NCBI GenBank assembly: GCA_021812505.1
Contig: JAKANG010000011.1
Span: 1 to 11,297, forward strand
Origin: Pseudomonadota bacterium
Lineage (GTDB): Bacteria; Pseudomonadota; Alphaproteobacteria; Rhizobiales; Beijerinckiaceae
Direction: 5' to 3'
Length of the DNA stretch: 11,297 bases
A program made the position numbers and the translations under genes. Of the stretch, positions 1-6,333 are shown piece after piece; the first letter of the stretch is position 1, and every line of letters begins with the position of its first letter. The notes beneath the pieces are model-generated. The model had not been told where the DNA came from. It ran no database searches and saw nothing but the letters and a program-made list of their open reading frames with translations.

Positions 1-1
1 C

Positions 2-388
2 CTGCGCTCGATCCCGAACAAGCTCGCGGGCGTCATCGCGATGTTCTCGGCGATCGCGGTGCTGGCCTTTCTGCCTTGGCTCGACACGTCGAAGGTCCGC
101 TCAGCCAAGTATCGTCCGATCTACAAGGTTTTCTTCTGGATCTTCGCTGCGACCGCGATCGGCCTCGGCTATCTCGGCGCCATGCCTCCGGAAGGCGGCT
201 ATGTGCTGACGGCGCGCATCCTTTCCGTGGCCTATTTCTCCTTCTTCCTGATCGTCCTGCCGCTGCTTGGCCTGTTCGAAAAGACCAAGCCGGTGCCGCC
301 CACCATTGCCGACGCAGTCCTTGCCAAGCACGGATCCGCTTCATCGGTTGCGGCGGGCGCCGCCTCCGCTCCCCACACCAAGGGCTGA
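2..388 (+). CDS. petB: Cytochrome b of the bc1 complex, C-terminal part (5' end outside window)
   Basis: This is the last 128 residues of cytochrome b, the quinol-oxidising, membrane-embedded subunit of the bc1 complex (respiratory complex III). The frame is open at the window edge and starts with LRSIPNKLAGV, the conserved stretch just before helix F. Three hydrophobic helices follow (around KLAGVIAMFSAIAVLAFLPW, YKVFFWIFAATAIGLGYLG and ARILSVAYFSFFLIVLPLLG), matching the last three helices of the family. The tail is short, Ala/Pro-rich and ends in TGA at 386-388. The heme-binding histidines and the PEWY motif lie upstream and cannot be checked. The petC start codon follows after 25 bases with its own ribosome site. 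The two proteins are therefore separate here, unlike the fused cytochrome b/c1 precursor (fbcH) of Bradyrhizobium. The identification rests on motifs and on the petC neighbour. Confidence 0.93.
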   Translation: MRSIPNKLAGVIAMFSAIAVLAFLPWLDTSKVRSAKYRPIYKVFFWIFAATAIGLGYLGAMPPEGGYVLTARILSVAYFSFFLIVLPLLGLFEKTKPVPPTIADAVLAKHGSASSVAAGAASAPHTKG

Positions 389-413
389 CCGGCCGATTTC
401 GAGGAACAGAACA

Positions 414-1253
414 ATGGCTTTCACCAAGAAGTTCGGAATTGCCGCGGCGGCCTTGCTGGGCGTCGTCGTCTTCTCAACCGCGACCCTGCGCGCCGAGGAA
501 GGCGGCCCGGAGGAACAGCCGAAGCCGGCCCGCCAGAGCTGGTCCTTCGCCGGTCCCTTCGGCGCCTTCGACAAGGCGCAGTTGCAGCGCGGCTTCAAGA
601 TCTACAAGGAAGTCTGCTCGAACTGCCACGAGTTGCATATCCCGATCCGCACGCTGGCCCAGCCGGGCGGTCCTGGCTTCACGGAAGACCAGGTGAAGAC
701 GCTGGCCGCGACCTATACGGTCCACGACGGGCCGAACCTGCAGGGCGAGATGTTCGATCGTCCGGGCCGTCCGTCGGATTATTTCCCGGCGCCCTTCCCG
801 AATCCGGAAGCGGCCGCGGCTTCGCTCGGCGCGCCGCCGCCGGACATGTCGCTGCTCGCCAAGGCGCGCAAATATGAGCGCGGCTTCCCGGCTTTCGTCT
901 TCGACGCGCTGCCGATTCCCGGCGGCATGTATCAGGAGCTCGGCCCGGATTACATCTACGCGATCCTGAACGGCTATACCCACGACGACGACCCGAACTG
1001 GAACCTCTATTTCCCGGGTCACAAGATCGCCATGGGCAAGCCGCTGAGCCCCGGCCAGGTCGAATATGCCGACGGAACGCCGACCACGCTCGATCAATAT
1101 GCGAAGGACGTCGCGGCCTTCCTGTACTGGGCGGCCGAGCCGACGCTGGAGCAACGCAAGCGCGTCGGCATCCGCGTCATGATCTTCCTGCTGGTCTTCG
1201 CCGGCCTGCTCTACTTCACCAAGAAGAAGATCTGGGCCGACGTCGCCCACTGA
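414..1253 (+). CDS. petC: Cytochrome c1, bc1 complex heme subunit
   Basis: Cytochrome c1 passes electrons from the Rieske protein to soluble cytochrome c on the periplasmic face of the bc1 complex. The 279-residue protein starts with a signal peptide (KK, then a hydrophobic run to about residue 26, probable cleavage after LRA). The heme c site is C68-S-N-C71-H72, and the likely sixth ligand is Met207 in HKIAMGKPLS. Many homologues read AMPPPL or AMPKPL there, so the Gly after Met is a small variation. Other family stretches are GPNLQGEMFDRPGRPSDYFPAPFPN (split: GPNL near 106, RPG near 117, FPNP near 128) and DPNWNLYFPGH (193-203). A single C-terminal anchor (about 252-268) is followed by KKK, which keeps the domain periplasmic. 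ATG at 414 was chosen because GAGGA sits 8 bases upstream (401-405) and the signal peptide begins there. C68 and C71 are the only cysteines, so there is no extra disulfide. Confidence 0.96.
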   Translation: MAFTKKFGIAAAALLGVVVFSTATLRAEEGGPEEQPKPARQSWSFAGPFGAFDKAQLQRGFKIYKEVCSNCHELHIPIRTLAQPGGPGFTEDQVKTLAATYTVHDGPNLQGEMFDRPGRPSDYFPAPFPNPEAAAASLGAPPPDMSLLAKARKYERGFPAFVFDALPIPGGMYQELGPDYIYAILNGYTHDDDPNWNLYFPGHKIAMGKPLSPGQVEYADGTPTTLDQYAKDVAAFLYWAAEPTLEQRKRVGIRVMIFLLVFAGLLYFTKKKIWADVAH

Positions 1254-1277
1254 TCACGCTTCGCGGAACCAAATGGC

Positions 1278-1310
1278 AAAGAGGCCCCCTCGTCGGGGCC
1301 TCTTTTGTTT
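1278..1310 (+). terminator. Rho-independent terminator of the bc1 operon, possibly bidirectional
   Basis: A perfect 11-bp stem (1278-1288 with 1295-1305; arms AAAGAGGCCCC and GGGGCCTCTTT) closes a 6-base loop and is followed by TTTTGTTT. It begins 25 bases after the petC stop. The A-run at the 5' side gives a short T-run on the minus strand, so it may also end the convergent KGG-repeat gene, whose TAA (1309-1311) overlaps the T tract. Confidence 0.93.
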
Positions 1311-1575
1311 AGTGACGCTCGGTCTCGGCAACCGTGTGCGCCGCGCGGCCGCCCTTGCGGCCGGCGGTCTTGGCCAGATCCTTGTCGCGGGCGAAACTGC
1401 GATTGGCGGGACTGACGCTGCGGCCGCCCTTGCGTCCCGCCTCGGCGGCGAGTTCGGCGTTCTGCGAAAAGCTCCTCTTTTCGCGTGGCACGCTTTCGCC
1501 GCCCTTGCGCGCGATGGCGCGCTGCTTTTCCGGATCCATCGAGGCGAACCCCCGAGCCTTCTTGATCGTCTCCAT
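1309..1575 (-). CDS. KGG-repeat stress protein (YciG-like)
   Basis: This is a small 88-residue, very hydrophilic protein with no cysteine, signal peptide or membrane segment. It carries three RKGG motifs at residues 23-26, 48-51 and 73-76, spaced exactly 25 residues apart. The first is preceded by FASMDPEKQRAIARKGG, which is typical of the stress-induced KGG family (the family of E. coli YciG). Between the motifs come K/N-RSF and Ala/Glu/Asp-rich segments. Family members are induced by general stress or in stationary phase, and their biochemical role is unclear, so none is claimed here. ATG at 1575-1573 is supported by GAGG 8 bases upstream (1584-1587 on the plus strand). A TTGACA hexamer lies at 1630-1625 on this strand, but no convincing -10 follows it, and I found no GGAAC-N16/17-CGTT general-stress (EcfG) promoter. 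The gene converges on petC and diverges from fumC. Confidence 0.88.
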   Translation of the reverse strand: METIKKARGFASMDPEKQRAIARKGGESVPREKRSFSQNAELAAEAGRKGGRSVSPANRSFARDKDLAKTAGRKGGRAAHTVAETERH

Positions 1576-1665
1576 GTTTTGAACCTCAGGGCGCGCAGGA
1601 TGCGCGCGGCAAACGGACTGTTAATGTCAACGCGCGAAAGGCTTTTTAGTCGCGCCTAATTTCAC

Positions 1666-1694
1666 CCAGGCGCATCACGAAATCGTGAGCCTGG
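1666..1694. repeat. Bulged inverted repeat upstream of fumC
   Basis: The outer arms CCAGGC (1666-1671) and GCCTGG (1689-1694) and the inner arms TCACGA (1675-1680) and TCGTGA (1683-1688) are each perfect complements. They are separated only by a 3-base bulge (GCA) on the left and two As in the centre. No T-run follows on either strand, so it does not look like a terminator. It lies 61 bases before the fumC start codon and could be an operator or a leader hairpin. Confidence 0.6.
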
Positions 1695-1743
1695 CCGCGC
1701 GTCGCGCTTCCGCCGGCTTGCAAGGCTATGATCGGTTCAGCGC

Positions 1744-1748
1744 AGGAG
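1744..1748 (+). promoter_or_regulatory. Ribosome binding site that decides the fumC start
   Basis: AGGAG lies 6 bases before ATG 1755. An in-frame ATG at 1728 has only AAGG two bases upstream and would add nine residues that the family lacks, so 1755 is preferred. Confidence 0.8.
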
Positions 1749-1754
1749 CTCCCC

Positions 1755-3149
1755 ATGTCCCGCTATCGCACGGAAAAGGATTCCTTCGGACCGATCGAAG
1801 TCGCCGACGATCGGCTTTGGGGCGCGCAGACGGAAAGGTCGCTGCGCCATTTCGCCATCGGCGCGCAGGTCATGCCGCGCGAGATCGTCCATGCGCTTGC
1901 ATTGGGTAAGAAGGCCGCGGCCAGGGTCAACGCCGAAATCGGCGCGCTCGATCCGAAGGTCGCCGCCGCGATTGTCGCCGCGGCCGAGGAAATCATGTCG
2001 GGCCGGCTCGACGATCATTTTCCGCTAAAAGTCTGGCAGACCGGCTCCGGCACCCAGAGCCACATGAATGTCAACGAGGTGATCGCCAATCGCGCCAATG
2101 AGAGCTTTGGCGCGGCGCGCGGCTCGAAGGCGCCGGTCCATCCCAACGACCATGTCAATCTCGGGCAGTCCTCGAACGATTCCTTCCCGACCGCAATGCA
2201 TGTCGCGGCGGCGAAGGCGCTGACGCAGAACCTGTTGCCGGCGTTGCGCCAACTCGAGGAAAGCCTCACGGCGAAGGCGCGCGAATTTGTCGGCCTGATC
2301 AAGGTCGGGCGAACCCATCTCCAGGACGCGACGCCGATCACGCTCGGGCAGGAATTTTCCGGCTATGCCGCGCAGGTCGGCATGGGAATCGAACGGATCG
2401 AGCTGACGCTTCCGGGGCTTTATCAACTGGCGCAGGGCGGCACGGCGGTCGGCACGGGCGTCAATTCGCGCAAGGGCTTCGCCGAGAAATTCGCCCATGA
2501 GATCGCCCGTGAAACCGGCCTGCCGTTCCAGCCGGCGCAAAACGCCTTCGAGGCGCTCGCGTGCCATGACGCGCTCGTCTTCGCTCATGGCGCTTTGGAC
2601 TCGCTGGCGGCGGGCCTGTTCAAGATCGCCAGCGACATCAGGCTCGCGGGCAGCGGGCCGCGCGCGGGCCTCAGCGAATTGATCCTGCCGGAAAACGAGC
2701 CCGGCTCGTCGATCATGCCGGGCAAGGTCAATCCGACCCAGGCCGAGGCGCTGACCATGGTCTGCGCCCGGGTGTTCGGCAATCAGGCGACCATCGCCTT
2801 CGCGGGTTCGCAGGGCCATTTCGAGCTGAATGTCTTCAAGCCGGTCATCGCTTTCGCCTTTCTCGAAAGCGTGCGGCTTCTCGCCGATTCCGCCCGCAGT
2901 TTCGCCGTCCATTGCGTCGATGGGCTGAAGGCCGACGCCGGCAAGCTCGACGAGGCGATGCGCCGCTCGCTGATGCTGGTCACCGCTCTGACGCCGAGGA
3001 TCGGCTATGACAAGGCGGCGGCAATCGCCAAGGCCGCCCAGGCCAACGGAACCAGCCTGCGCGAGGAGGCGATCCGGCTGGGCTACGTCAGCGCGGAAGA
3101 TTACGACGCCTGGGTGCGGCCGGAGGACATGCTCGGGCCGCACGATTGA
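1755..3149 (+). CDS. fumC: Class II fumarate hydratase
   Basis: This enzyme reversibly hydrates fumarate to L-malate in the TCA cycle. It is the iron-free, heat-stable class and acts in the cytoplasm as a homotetramer. The 464-residue length is normal. The N-terminus ([16 protein letters not shown], then LWGAQTERS) is that of FumC. The active-site elements are all present: G97[11 protein letters not shown]108, HPNDHVN with [13 protein letters not shown], His188 in [10 protein letters not shown], and the fumarase/aspartase signature [11 protein letters not shown] beginning at Gly317 with the catalytic loop Ser319. These positions match E. coli numbering to within one residue, and nothing is missing. 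The signature with TxxQ and KVNP, plus the overall length, favours FumC over aspartase or argininosuccinate lyase. The stop codon directly abuts the stop of the convergent gene, leaving no room for an intrinsic terminator. Confidence 0.98.
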   Translation: MSRYRTEKDSFGPIEVADDRLWGAQTERSLRHFAIGAQVMPREIVHALALGKKAAARVNAEIGALDPKVAAAIVAAAEEIMSGRLDDHFPLKVWQTGSGTQSHMNVNEVIANRANESFGAARGSKAPVHPNDHVNLGQSSNDSFPTAMHVAAAKALTQNLLPALRQLEESLTAKAREFVGLIKVGRTHLQDATPITLGQEFSGYAAQVGMGIERIELTLPGLYQLAQGGTAVGTGVNSRKGFAEKFAHEIARETGLPFQPAQNAFEALACHDALVFAHGALDSLAAGLFKIASDIRLAGSGPRAGLSELILPENEPGSSIMPGKVNPTQAEALTMVCARVFGNQATIAFAGSQGHFELNVFKPVIAFAFLESVRLLADSARSFAVHCVDGLKADAGKLDEAMRRSLMLVTALTPRIGYDKAAAIAKAAQANGTSLREEAIRLGYVSAEDYDAWVRPEDMLGPHD

Positions 3150-4094
3150 TCATGGGATGCGGTCGTCGCCGAAACAGGCGACGATGTCGTCGTGGGCCCG
3201 CGTTTTCTGCGCCTCGGTAAGGGCGTCGCGGACCATGCCCGGCCAATAGCCTGCCGTCTTGGCGCGGGCGACCGCGCAGGCGCAGGTCCGCTGGCAGAGA
3301 TCAGGCTCGGCGGCCTCCGCGAAACATTGCTCGACGCATTGGCCGACGAAGAGGCGTTCCTGGCCCGGCGGAACGACGAACAGCGCGAGGAGCGAGAAAA
3401 AGCCGAACAGAAGCGGCTGGTGGACGAGGTAAAAGACCAACGAATGCCGACCGAAATAGCCGAGGACTTTGGGCAAGGTCGCGGCTCGCCCGCTCTCCCG
3501 TTTTTCGGGCAGCGGGAGCTTGGCGGCCGCCACGCCGAGCAGGACGGCGGCGAGCCAGGGCAGGAGCGGCTGGTAGTCGTTGCTCGGCGGCTCGAACGTC
3601 CCGAGGCCGGTCCACCAGAAGATCCTGGCGTCGAAAAAAGGCCCGGCGAGAACAGGCGGCGCGGCAAGCGCCAGAGCGGCGAGAGCGAGGATCAGCCAGA
3701 CGGGCGCCTCAACGAGAGGCGCGGCGATCAGGCTGGACAGTGCGATCAGATGGAGAATGCCGAAAAAGATCGGCGTCGCCGGGAAGAGCCAGAAGGAGAC
3801 GGCGCTGACGGCCGCCGCCGCGCCGGCGATTGTCGCCCAGCGCCGCCAGAAGGCGCGGCTGCGCAGCAGCGGCCCGCGCGCCCGGCGGGCGAGAACGAGG
3901 CTCAACCCCACCAGGAACAGGAAGCTCGACGCAATGGCGTGTCCGAGCCAGTGGAAGCCGAGGCTGTAGCGCAGATCGGCGCCAATCCAGCCGAAAAAAG
4001 CGAGATCCCAGGTCAGATGGAAGCCGAACATCGCCCAGAGGGCGAGGCCGCGAGCGGAATCGACCCAAGGGAGGCGAGCGGGGCCGGCGCTCAC
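3150..4094 (-). CDS. DUF1624/HGSNAT-type membrane acetyltransferase-like protein with Cys-rich tail
   Basis: This 314-residue multi-pass membrane protein belongs to the heparan-alpha-glucosaminide N-acetyltransferase catalytic-domain family (DUF1624). That family is thought to carry acetyl groups across membranes onto sugars, and the substrate here is unknown. Family features are R-L-P-W-V-D-S-A-R-G-L-A at 7-18, H26 and D30 in helix 1, GILHLIAL (112-119), and YLVHQPLL (222-229) in the last helix. I count seven helices: about 14-34, 49-70, 86-104, 108-128, 131-150, 174-193 and 217-241. Arg-rich loops at 70-85 and 196-216 put the N-terminus inside and the C-terminus in the periplasm (positive-inside rule, inferred). 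The tail holds C253-x3-C257-x9-C267-x3-C271-x-C273. The start is GTG at 4094-4092, overlapping the upstream stop as GTGA, with no clear ribosome site of its own, so translational coupling is likely. The biochemical role is inferred from family only. Confidence 0.82.
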   Translation of the reverse strand: MSAGPARLPWVDSARGLALWAMFGFHLTWDLAFFGWIGADLRYSLGFHWLGHAIASSFLFLVGLSLVLARRARGPLLRSRAFWRRWATIAGAAAAVSAVSFWLFPATPIFFGILHLIALSSLIAAPLVEAPVWLILALAALALAAPPVLAGPFFDARIFWWTGLGTFEPPSNDYQPLLPWLAAVLLGVAAAKLPLPEKRESGRAATLPKVLGYFGRHSLVFYLVHQPLLFGFFSLLALFVVPPGQERLFVGQCVEQCFAEAAEPDLCQRTCACAVARAKTAGYWPGMVRDALTEAQKTRAHDDIVACFGDDRIP

Positions 4095-5047
4095 GGCTGG
4101 AAATGCGAGAAGGACATGTCAGGCGCCGAGAGATTGTGGCGCGACGGCGAGTGCCGCCCGGCCCAAAGCTCGGTGACAAAAGCGCCGGGGAAGGACAGTA
4201 CTGGCGCCTCGTCCCAGCCCTTGCCGTCCTTGACGCGCCACGCAATGCGGGCGACGTCGGAATTGGTCTCGTTGGTGAACATAGAGCGCAGGGCGGCGAA
4301 GGGCAGGTTGTCCGGCATGGCGCCGGAATAATCGACGTCGAGCGCCACATGGTCCTGATCGACCTGCCTGACCGTGATCGTCGCCGAGCCGCCGCGCGTG
4401 AAATTCAGGGTGAAGGCCTTTTTCGCCGGGTCGAAGGCGATATCCTTGATCGCGACGATCGGCCGCGGGCCGGCGGGAGACTCCTGGATTTCGAGCGGGC
4501 CGATCTGGAAGGACGAGCCATAGGCGGTCCAGCGCATGTCGCCGTAGGGCAGGGGGCGCACGCGCCAGTTGCCGTCCGCCGGATAAAGGACGAGGACCTC
4601 CTCGGCGCGCTCGCGATAGAGCATCCACAGCTGGATATAGGCGAAGCCCTGCTCGACATGGTCGCCGACCCGGATCGGGATATTGGTCGGGCGCCAGAAG
4701 TTCGGGTCGCTCAGGCCGGTGAGCCACAGGGTCGGGGATTCGTAAAAGGTCTTCCGCGGCAATGCGCCTTCGCCGTGCGGAATGTTGCAGGCCGAGAAAT
4801 CAGGCTCCCAGCGGTCGGTGCGGACCATGCCGATATAGGCCGGATGGGTCGCTTGGACCGTCATGTGGCGGACCTCGGGCGAGATGAAATCGAGTTCGAC
4901 ATTGTCGCGCTCGGCGCAAATCTCGGGAGTCGATTTGTTGACGACCTTGACCGCCAATTCATTGACGAGGTCCTTGGCGCCTTGGGCGGAGGCCGGCGCG
5001 GCGAGGGCGAGAAAAAGCGCGGCGAGGACGAAACGGGACAGGCGCAT
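4091..5047 (-). CDS. Secreted protein of unknown function, first gene of operon with the DUF1624 protein
   Basis: I do not recognise this 318-residue protein as a named family. It has a clear signal peptide (MRLSRFVLAALFLALAAPASA, cleavage probably after residue 21), so it should be exported. No further membrane segment is seen. The rest looks like a folded, mixed beta-rich soluble domain with many aromatic residues, including FWRPTNIPIRVGDH and QLWMLYRERAEEVLVLYPADG. It has two cysteines, C44 and C87, both in the exported part, which may form a disulfide. ATG at 5047-5045 is supported by GGAG five bases upstream (5053-5056 on the plus strand). The stop overlaps the GTG of the downstream membrane acetyltransferase-like gene by four bases, which implies linked expression and perhaps a shared envelope function. 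This strand is taken as real because of the signal peptide, the ribosome site and the coupling. Confidence 0.8.
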   Translation of the reverse strand: MRLSRFVLAALFLALAAPASAQGAKDLVNELAVKVVNKSTPEICAERDNVELDFISPEVRHMTVQATHPAYIGMVRTDRWEPDFSACNIPHGEGALPRKTFYESPTLWLTGLSDPNFWRPTNIPIRVGDHVEQGFAYIQLWMLYRERAEEVLVLYPADGNWRVRPLPYGDMRWTAYGSSFQIGPLEIQESPAGPRPIVAIKDIAFDPAKKAFTLNFTRGGSATITVRQVDQDHVALDVDYSGAMPDNLPFAALRSMFTNETNSDVARIAWRVKDGKGWDEAPVLSFPGAFVTELWAGRHSPSRHNLSAPDMSFSHFQP

Positions 5048-5229
5048 GGCGGCTCCGGGCTGGGATGCCCGCCTTTAAGCCCGCCATGCGGCCAAGGCAA
5101 GCCAAGGCCGGCGCTGGCGCAATTCTCGCTTAAAGCTGGCTCTCGGCGCGCCGAGGCATTATGTAAGGGGCGCGTCGGCGCGGCGCGGACTTTCGTTTGT
5201 GGCGCGATGGATTCGGGTTTTCGGGTTAA
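5048..5229. other. Divergent intergenic region, ribA and secreted-protein operon
   Basis: These 182 bases must contain two outward promoters. For ribA, TATGTA (5160-5165) is a possible -10 box, with only a weak CTGGCT (5136-5141) as -35. A 14-bp palindrome (5142-5155) sits between them. Short direct repeats are present: GCCCGCC at 5067-5073 and 5079-5085, and GCCAAGGC at 5091-5098 and 5101-5108. I looked for an FMN riboswitch because ribA is a riboflavin gene and did not see its conserved core. Confidence 0.45.
5142..5155. repeat. 14-bp perfect palindrome upstream of ribA
   Basis: CTCGGCGCGCCGAG is a perfect palindrome 74 bases before ribA, lying between a weak -35-like and a -10-like hexamer. 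It could be an operator for a dimeric regulator, but chance palindromes are not rare in GC-rich DNA. Confidence 0.4.
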
Positions 5230-5233
5230 ATGA
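5207..5233 (+). CDS. Possible 8-codon leader ORF overlapping the ribA start
   Basis: ATG at 5207 opens a frame coding MDSGFRVK. It ends at TGA 5231-5233, overlapping the ribA ATG (5230-5232) as ATGA. Neither this ATG nor the ribA ATG has a recognisable Shine-Dalgarno site, so the short frame may feed ribosomes to ribA by termination-reinitiation. A chance ATG is the alternative. There is no evidence for a stable peptide. Confidence 0.3.
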   Translation: MDSGFRVK

Positions 5234-6333
5234 CGGACTTAACGGCTCTTTTTTCTTCGTCTGCGGCGTCCGGCGCGGTCGATGTCGAGCGTGCGATCGC
5301 GGAATTGCGCGCCGGCCGGCCCGTCGTCCTGAGCGAGGGCGCGGCGCGCCTGCTGGTGTTTCCCGCTGAGAATCTCGATCCAGCCTCCGCCGTCCTTCTT
5401 GAAAATATCGCGCCGGGCCGCGCCAATCTGATCCTTTCGCCGCAAAGGCTGCGTCGGCTCGGCGTCGAACGGACGGCGCCGGGCGTCATCGCTTTGCCGC
5501 GGATCGACGTCGAGCGCGTGGGCGCGCTTCTGGCCGACGAAGAGGCTCGGATCGACGCTCCGGTTTCGGCGCCCTGTGCGGCGGAAGAGGCGGCGCTCGA
5601 CCTTTTGCGGCTGGCGACGCTTCTGCCAGGCGCGATCGTCGCGCCCTTGCTCCAGCCGATGCCGCAATTGCAGGACGTCCATGGTTGTGACGTGCGCTCT
5701 TTTCGCGCCAAGAAGGTCCTGTCGCTCCATCTCGTCGGCCGTGCGCCGGTCCCGCTCGAAGGCGCGCCCAATTCCGAGATCGTCGTCTTCCGGGGCGGCG
5801 AGGGCCTGCGCGACCAGGCGGCGGTGATCGTCGGCAAGCCCGACCTCTCCGGCCCGGTCCAGGTCCGCCTTCATTCCGCCTGCCTCACCGGCGACCTGTT
5901 TGGCTCTCTCAAATGCGACTGCGGCGACCAGTTGCGCCACACCGCCCGCATCATGGCCGAGAGCGGCGGCGGCGTGATCCTCTATCTCGACCAGGAAGGC
6001 CGCGGCAACGGCCTCGCCAACAAGGTTCGGGCTTACAAGCTCCAGGCTTGCGGTCACGACACCTATGACGCCGACGAAATCCTCGGCTTCGGCCTCGACC
6101 AGCGCCGCTTCGGCTATGCCGCGCGGATGCTCGATCTGCTCGGCGTGACCCGGGTGCGGCTGATGACCAATAATCCGGCCAAGATCGAGGCCCTGCGCGC
6201 GGCCGGGCTGGACGTGACCGACCAGCGCATCCAGGGGCGGCCGACGCCGCAGAACATCCATTACCTCGCCACCAAACGCGACAGAGCAGGCCACTATCTC
6301 GATGTCGATCTCCCCCCCGCCGGCGGCGGCTGA
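5230..6333 (+). CDS. ribA: GTP cyclohydrolase II with degenerate RibB-like N-terminal domain
   Basis: GTP cyclohydrolase II opens GTP to 2,5-diamino-6-ribosylamino-4(3H)-pyrimidinone 5'-phosphate, the first step of riboflavin synthesis, in the cytoplasm. The C-terminal half (about 155-367) is complete: zinc ligands C218-x10-C229-x-C231, QEGRG at 255-259, Tyr269 in RAYKLQ, Asp290 and Arg292 in LDQRRF, TNNP at 313-316 and HYLATK near 344. The Tyr-Asp spacing of 21 equals that of E. coli RibA (105 to 126). Residues 17-140 resemble the DHBP synthase RibB (AIAELRAGRPVV; PAENLDPASAVLLENIAPGR; ALDLLRLATLLPGAIV). However, the acidic metal-binding segment (DxExEGDL type) is replaced by LSEGAARLLV and the late GHTE His is absent, so this domain should be inactive. 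At 367 residues it is longer than plain RibA (about 200) and shorter than RibBA (about 400). The start at 5230 has a poor ribosome site. The gene overlaps the next by 32 bases. Confidence 0.95.
   Translation: MTDLTALFSSSAASGAVDVERAIAELRAGRPVVLSEGAARLLVFPAENLDPASAVLLENIAPGRANLILSPQRLRRLGVERTAPGVIALPRIDVERVGALLADEEARIDAPVSAPCAAEEAALDLLRLATLLPGAIVAPLLQPMPQLQDVHGCDVRSFRAKKVLSLHLVGRAPVPLEGAPNSEIVVFRGGEGLRDQAAVIVGKPDLSGPVQVRLHSACLTGDLFGSLKCDCGDQLRHTARIMAESGGGVILYLDQEGRGNGLANKVRAYKLQACGHDTYDADEILGFGLDQRRFGYAARMLDLLGVTRVRLMTNNPAKIEALRAAGLDVTDQRIQGRPTPQNIHYLATKRDRAGHYLDVDLPPAGGG

Larger units (their letters stand above)
1576..1754. other. Divergent intergenic region between the KGG gene and fumC
   Basis: This gap of about 180 bases must hold the promoters of both divergent genes. 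The AT-richer part lies at about 1620-1665 and contains a minus-strand TTGACA (1630-1625) and a plus-strand CTAATT (1656-1661). Neither has a good partner hexamer, so no promoter is called. The outstanding element is the inverted repeat at 1666-1694, listed separately. Confidence 0.5.

Noticed and set aside
1602..1630. Sigma-70 promoter of the KGG gene from TTGACA on the minus strand
   Set aside because: The -10 position is GCGCGC-like, so the pair is not credible without data.
1273..1659. Plus-strand frame across the terminator and KGG gene
   Set aside because: It starts inside the bc1 terminator and overlaps a recognisable KGG protein on the other strand.
2025..3143. Minus-strand frame opposite fumC
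   Set aside because: It mirrors fumC codons, is rich in Arg, and has no family motif.
5098..5229. FMN riboswitch before ribA
   Set aside because: The conserved RFN core strings and stem arrangement are not present.
3192..5233. Long open frames on the plus strand opposite the 3150-5047 genes
   Set aside because: They code Arg/Gly/Glu-rich, low-complexity protein with no motif and run against a strand with a signal peptide, family motifs and ribosome sites. They are by-products of high GC.
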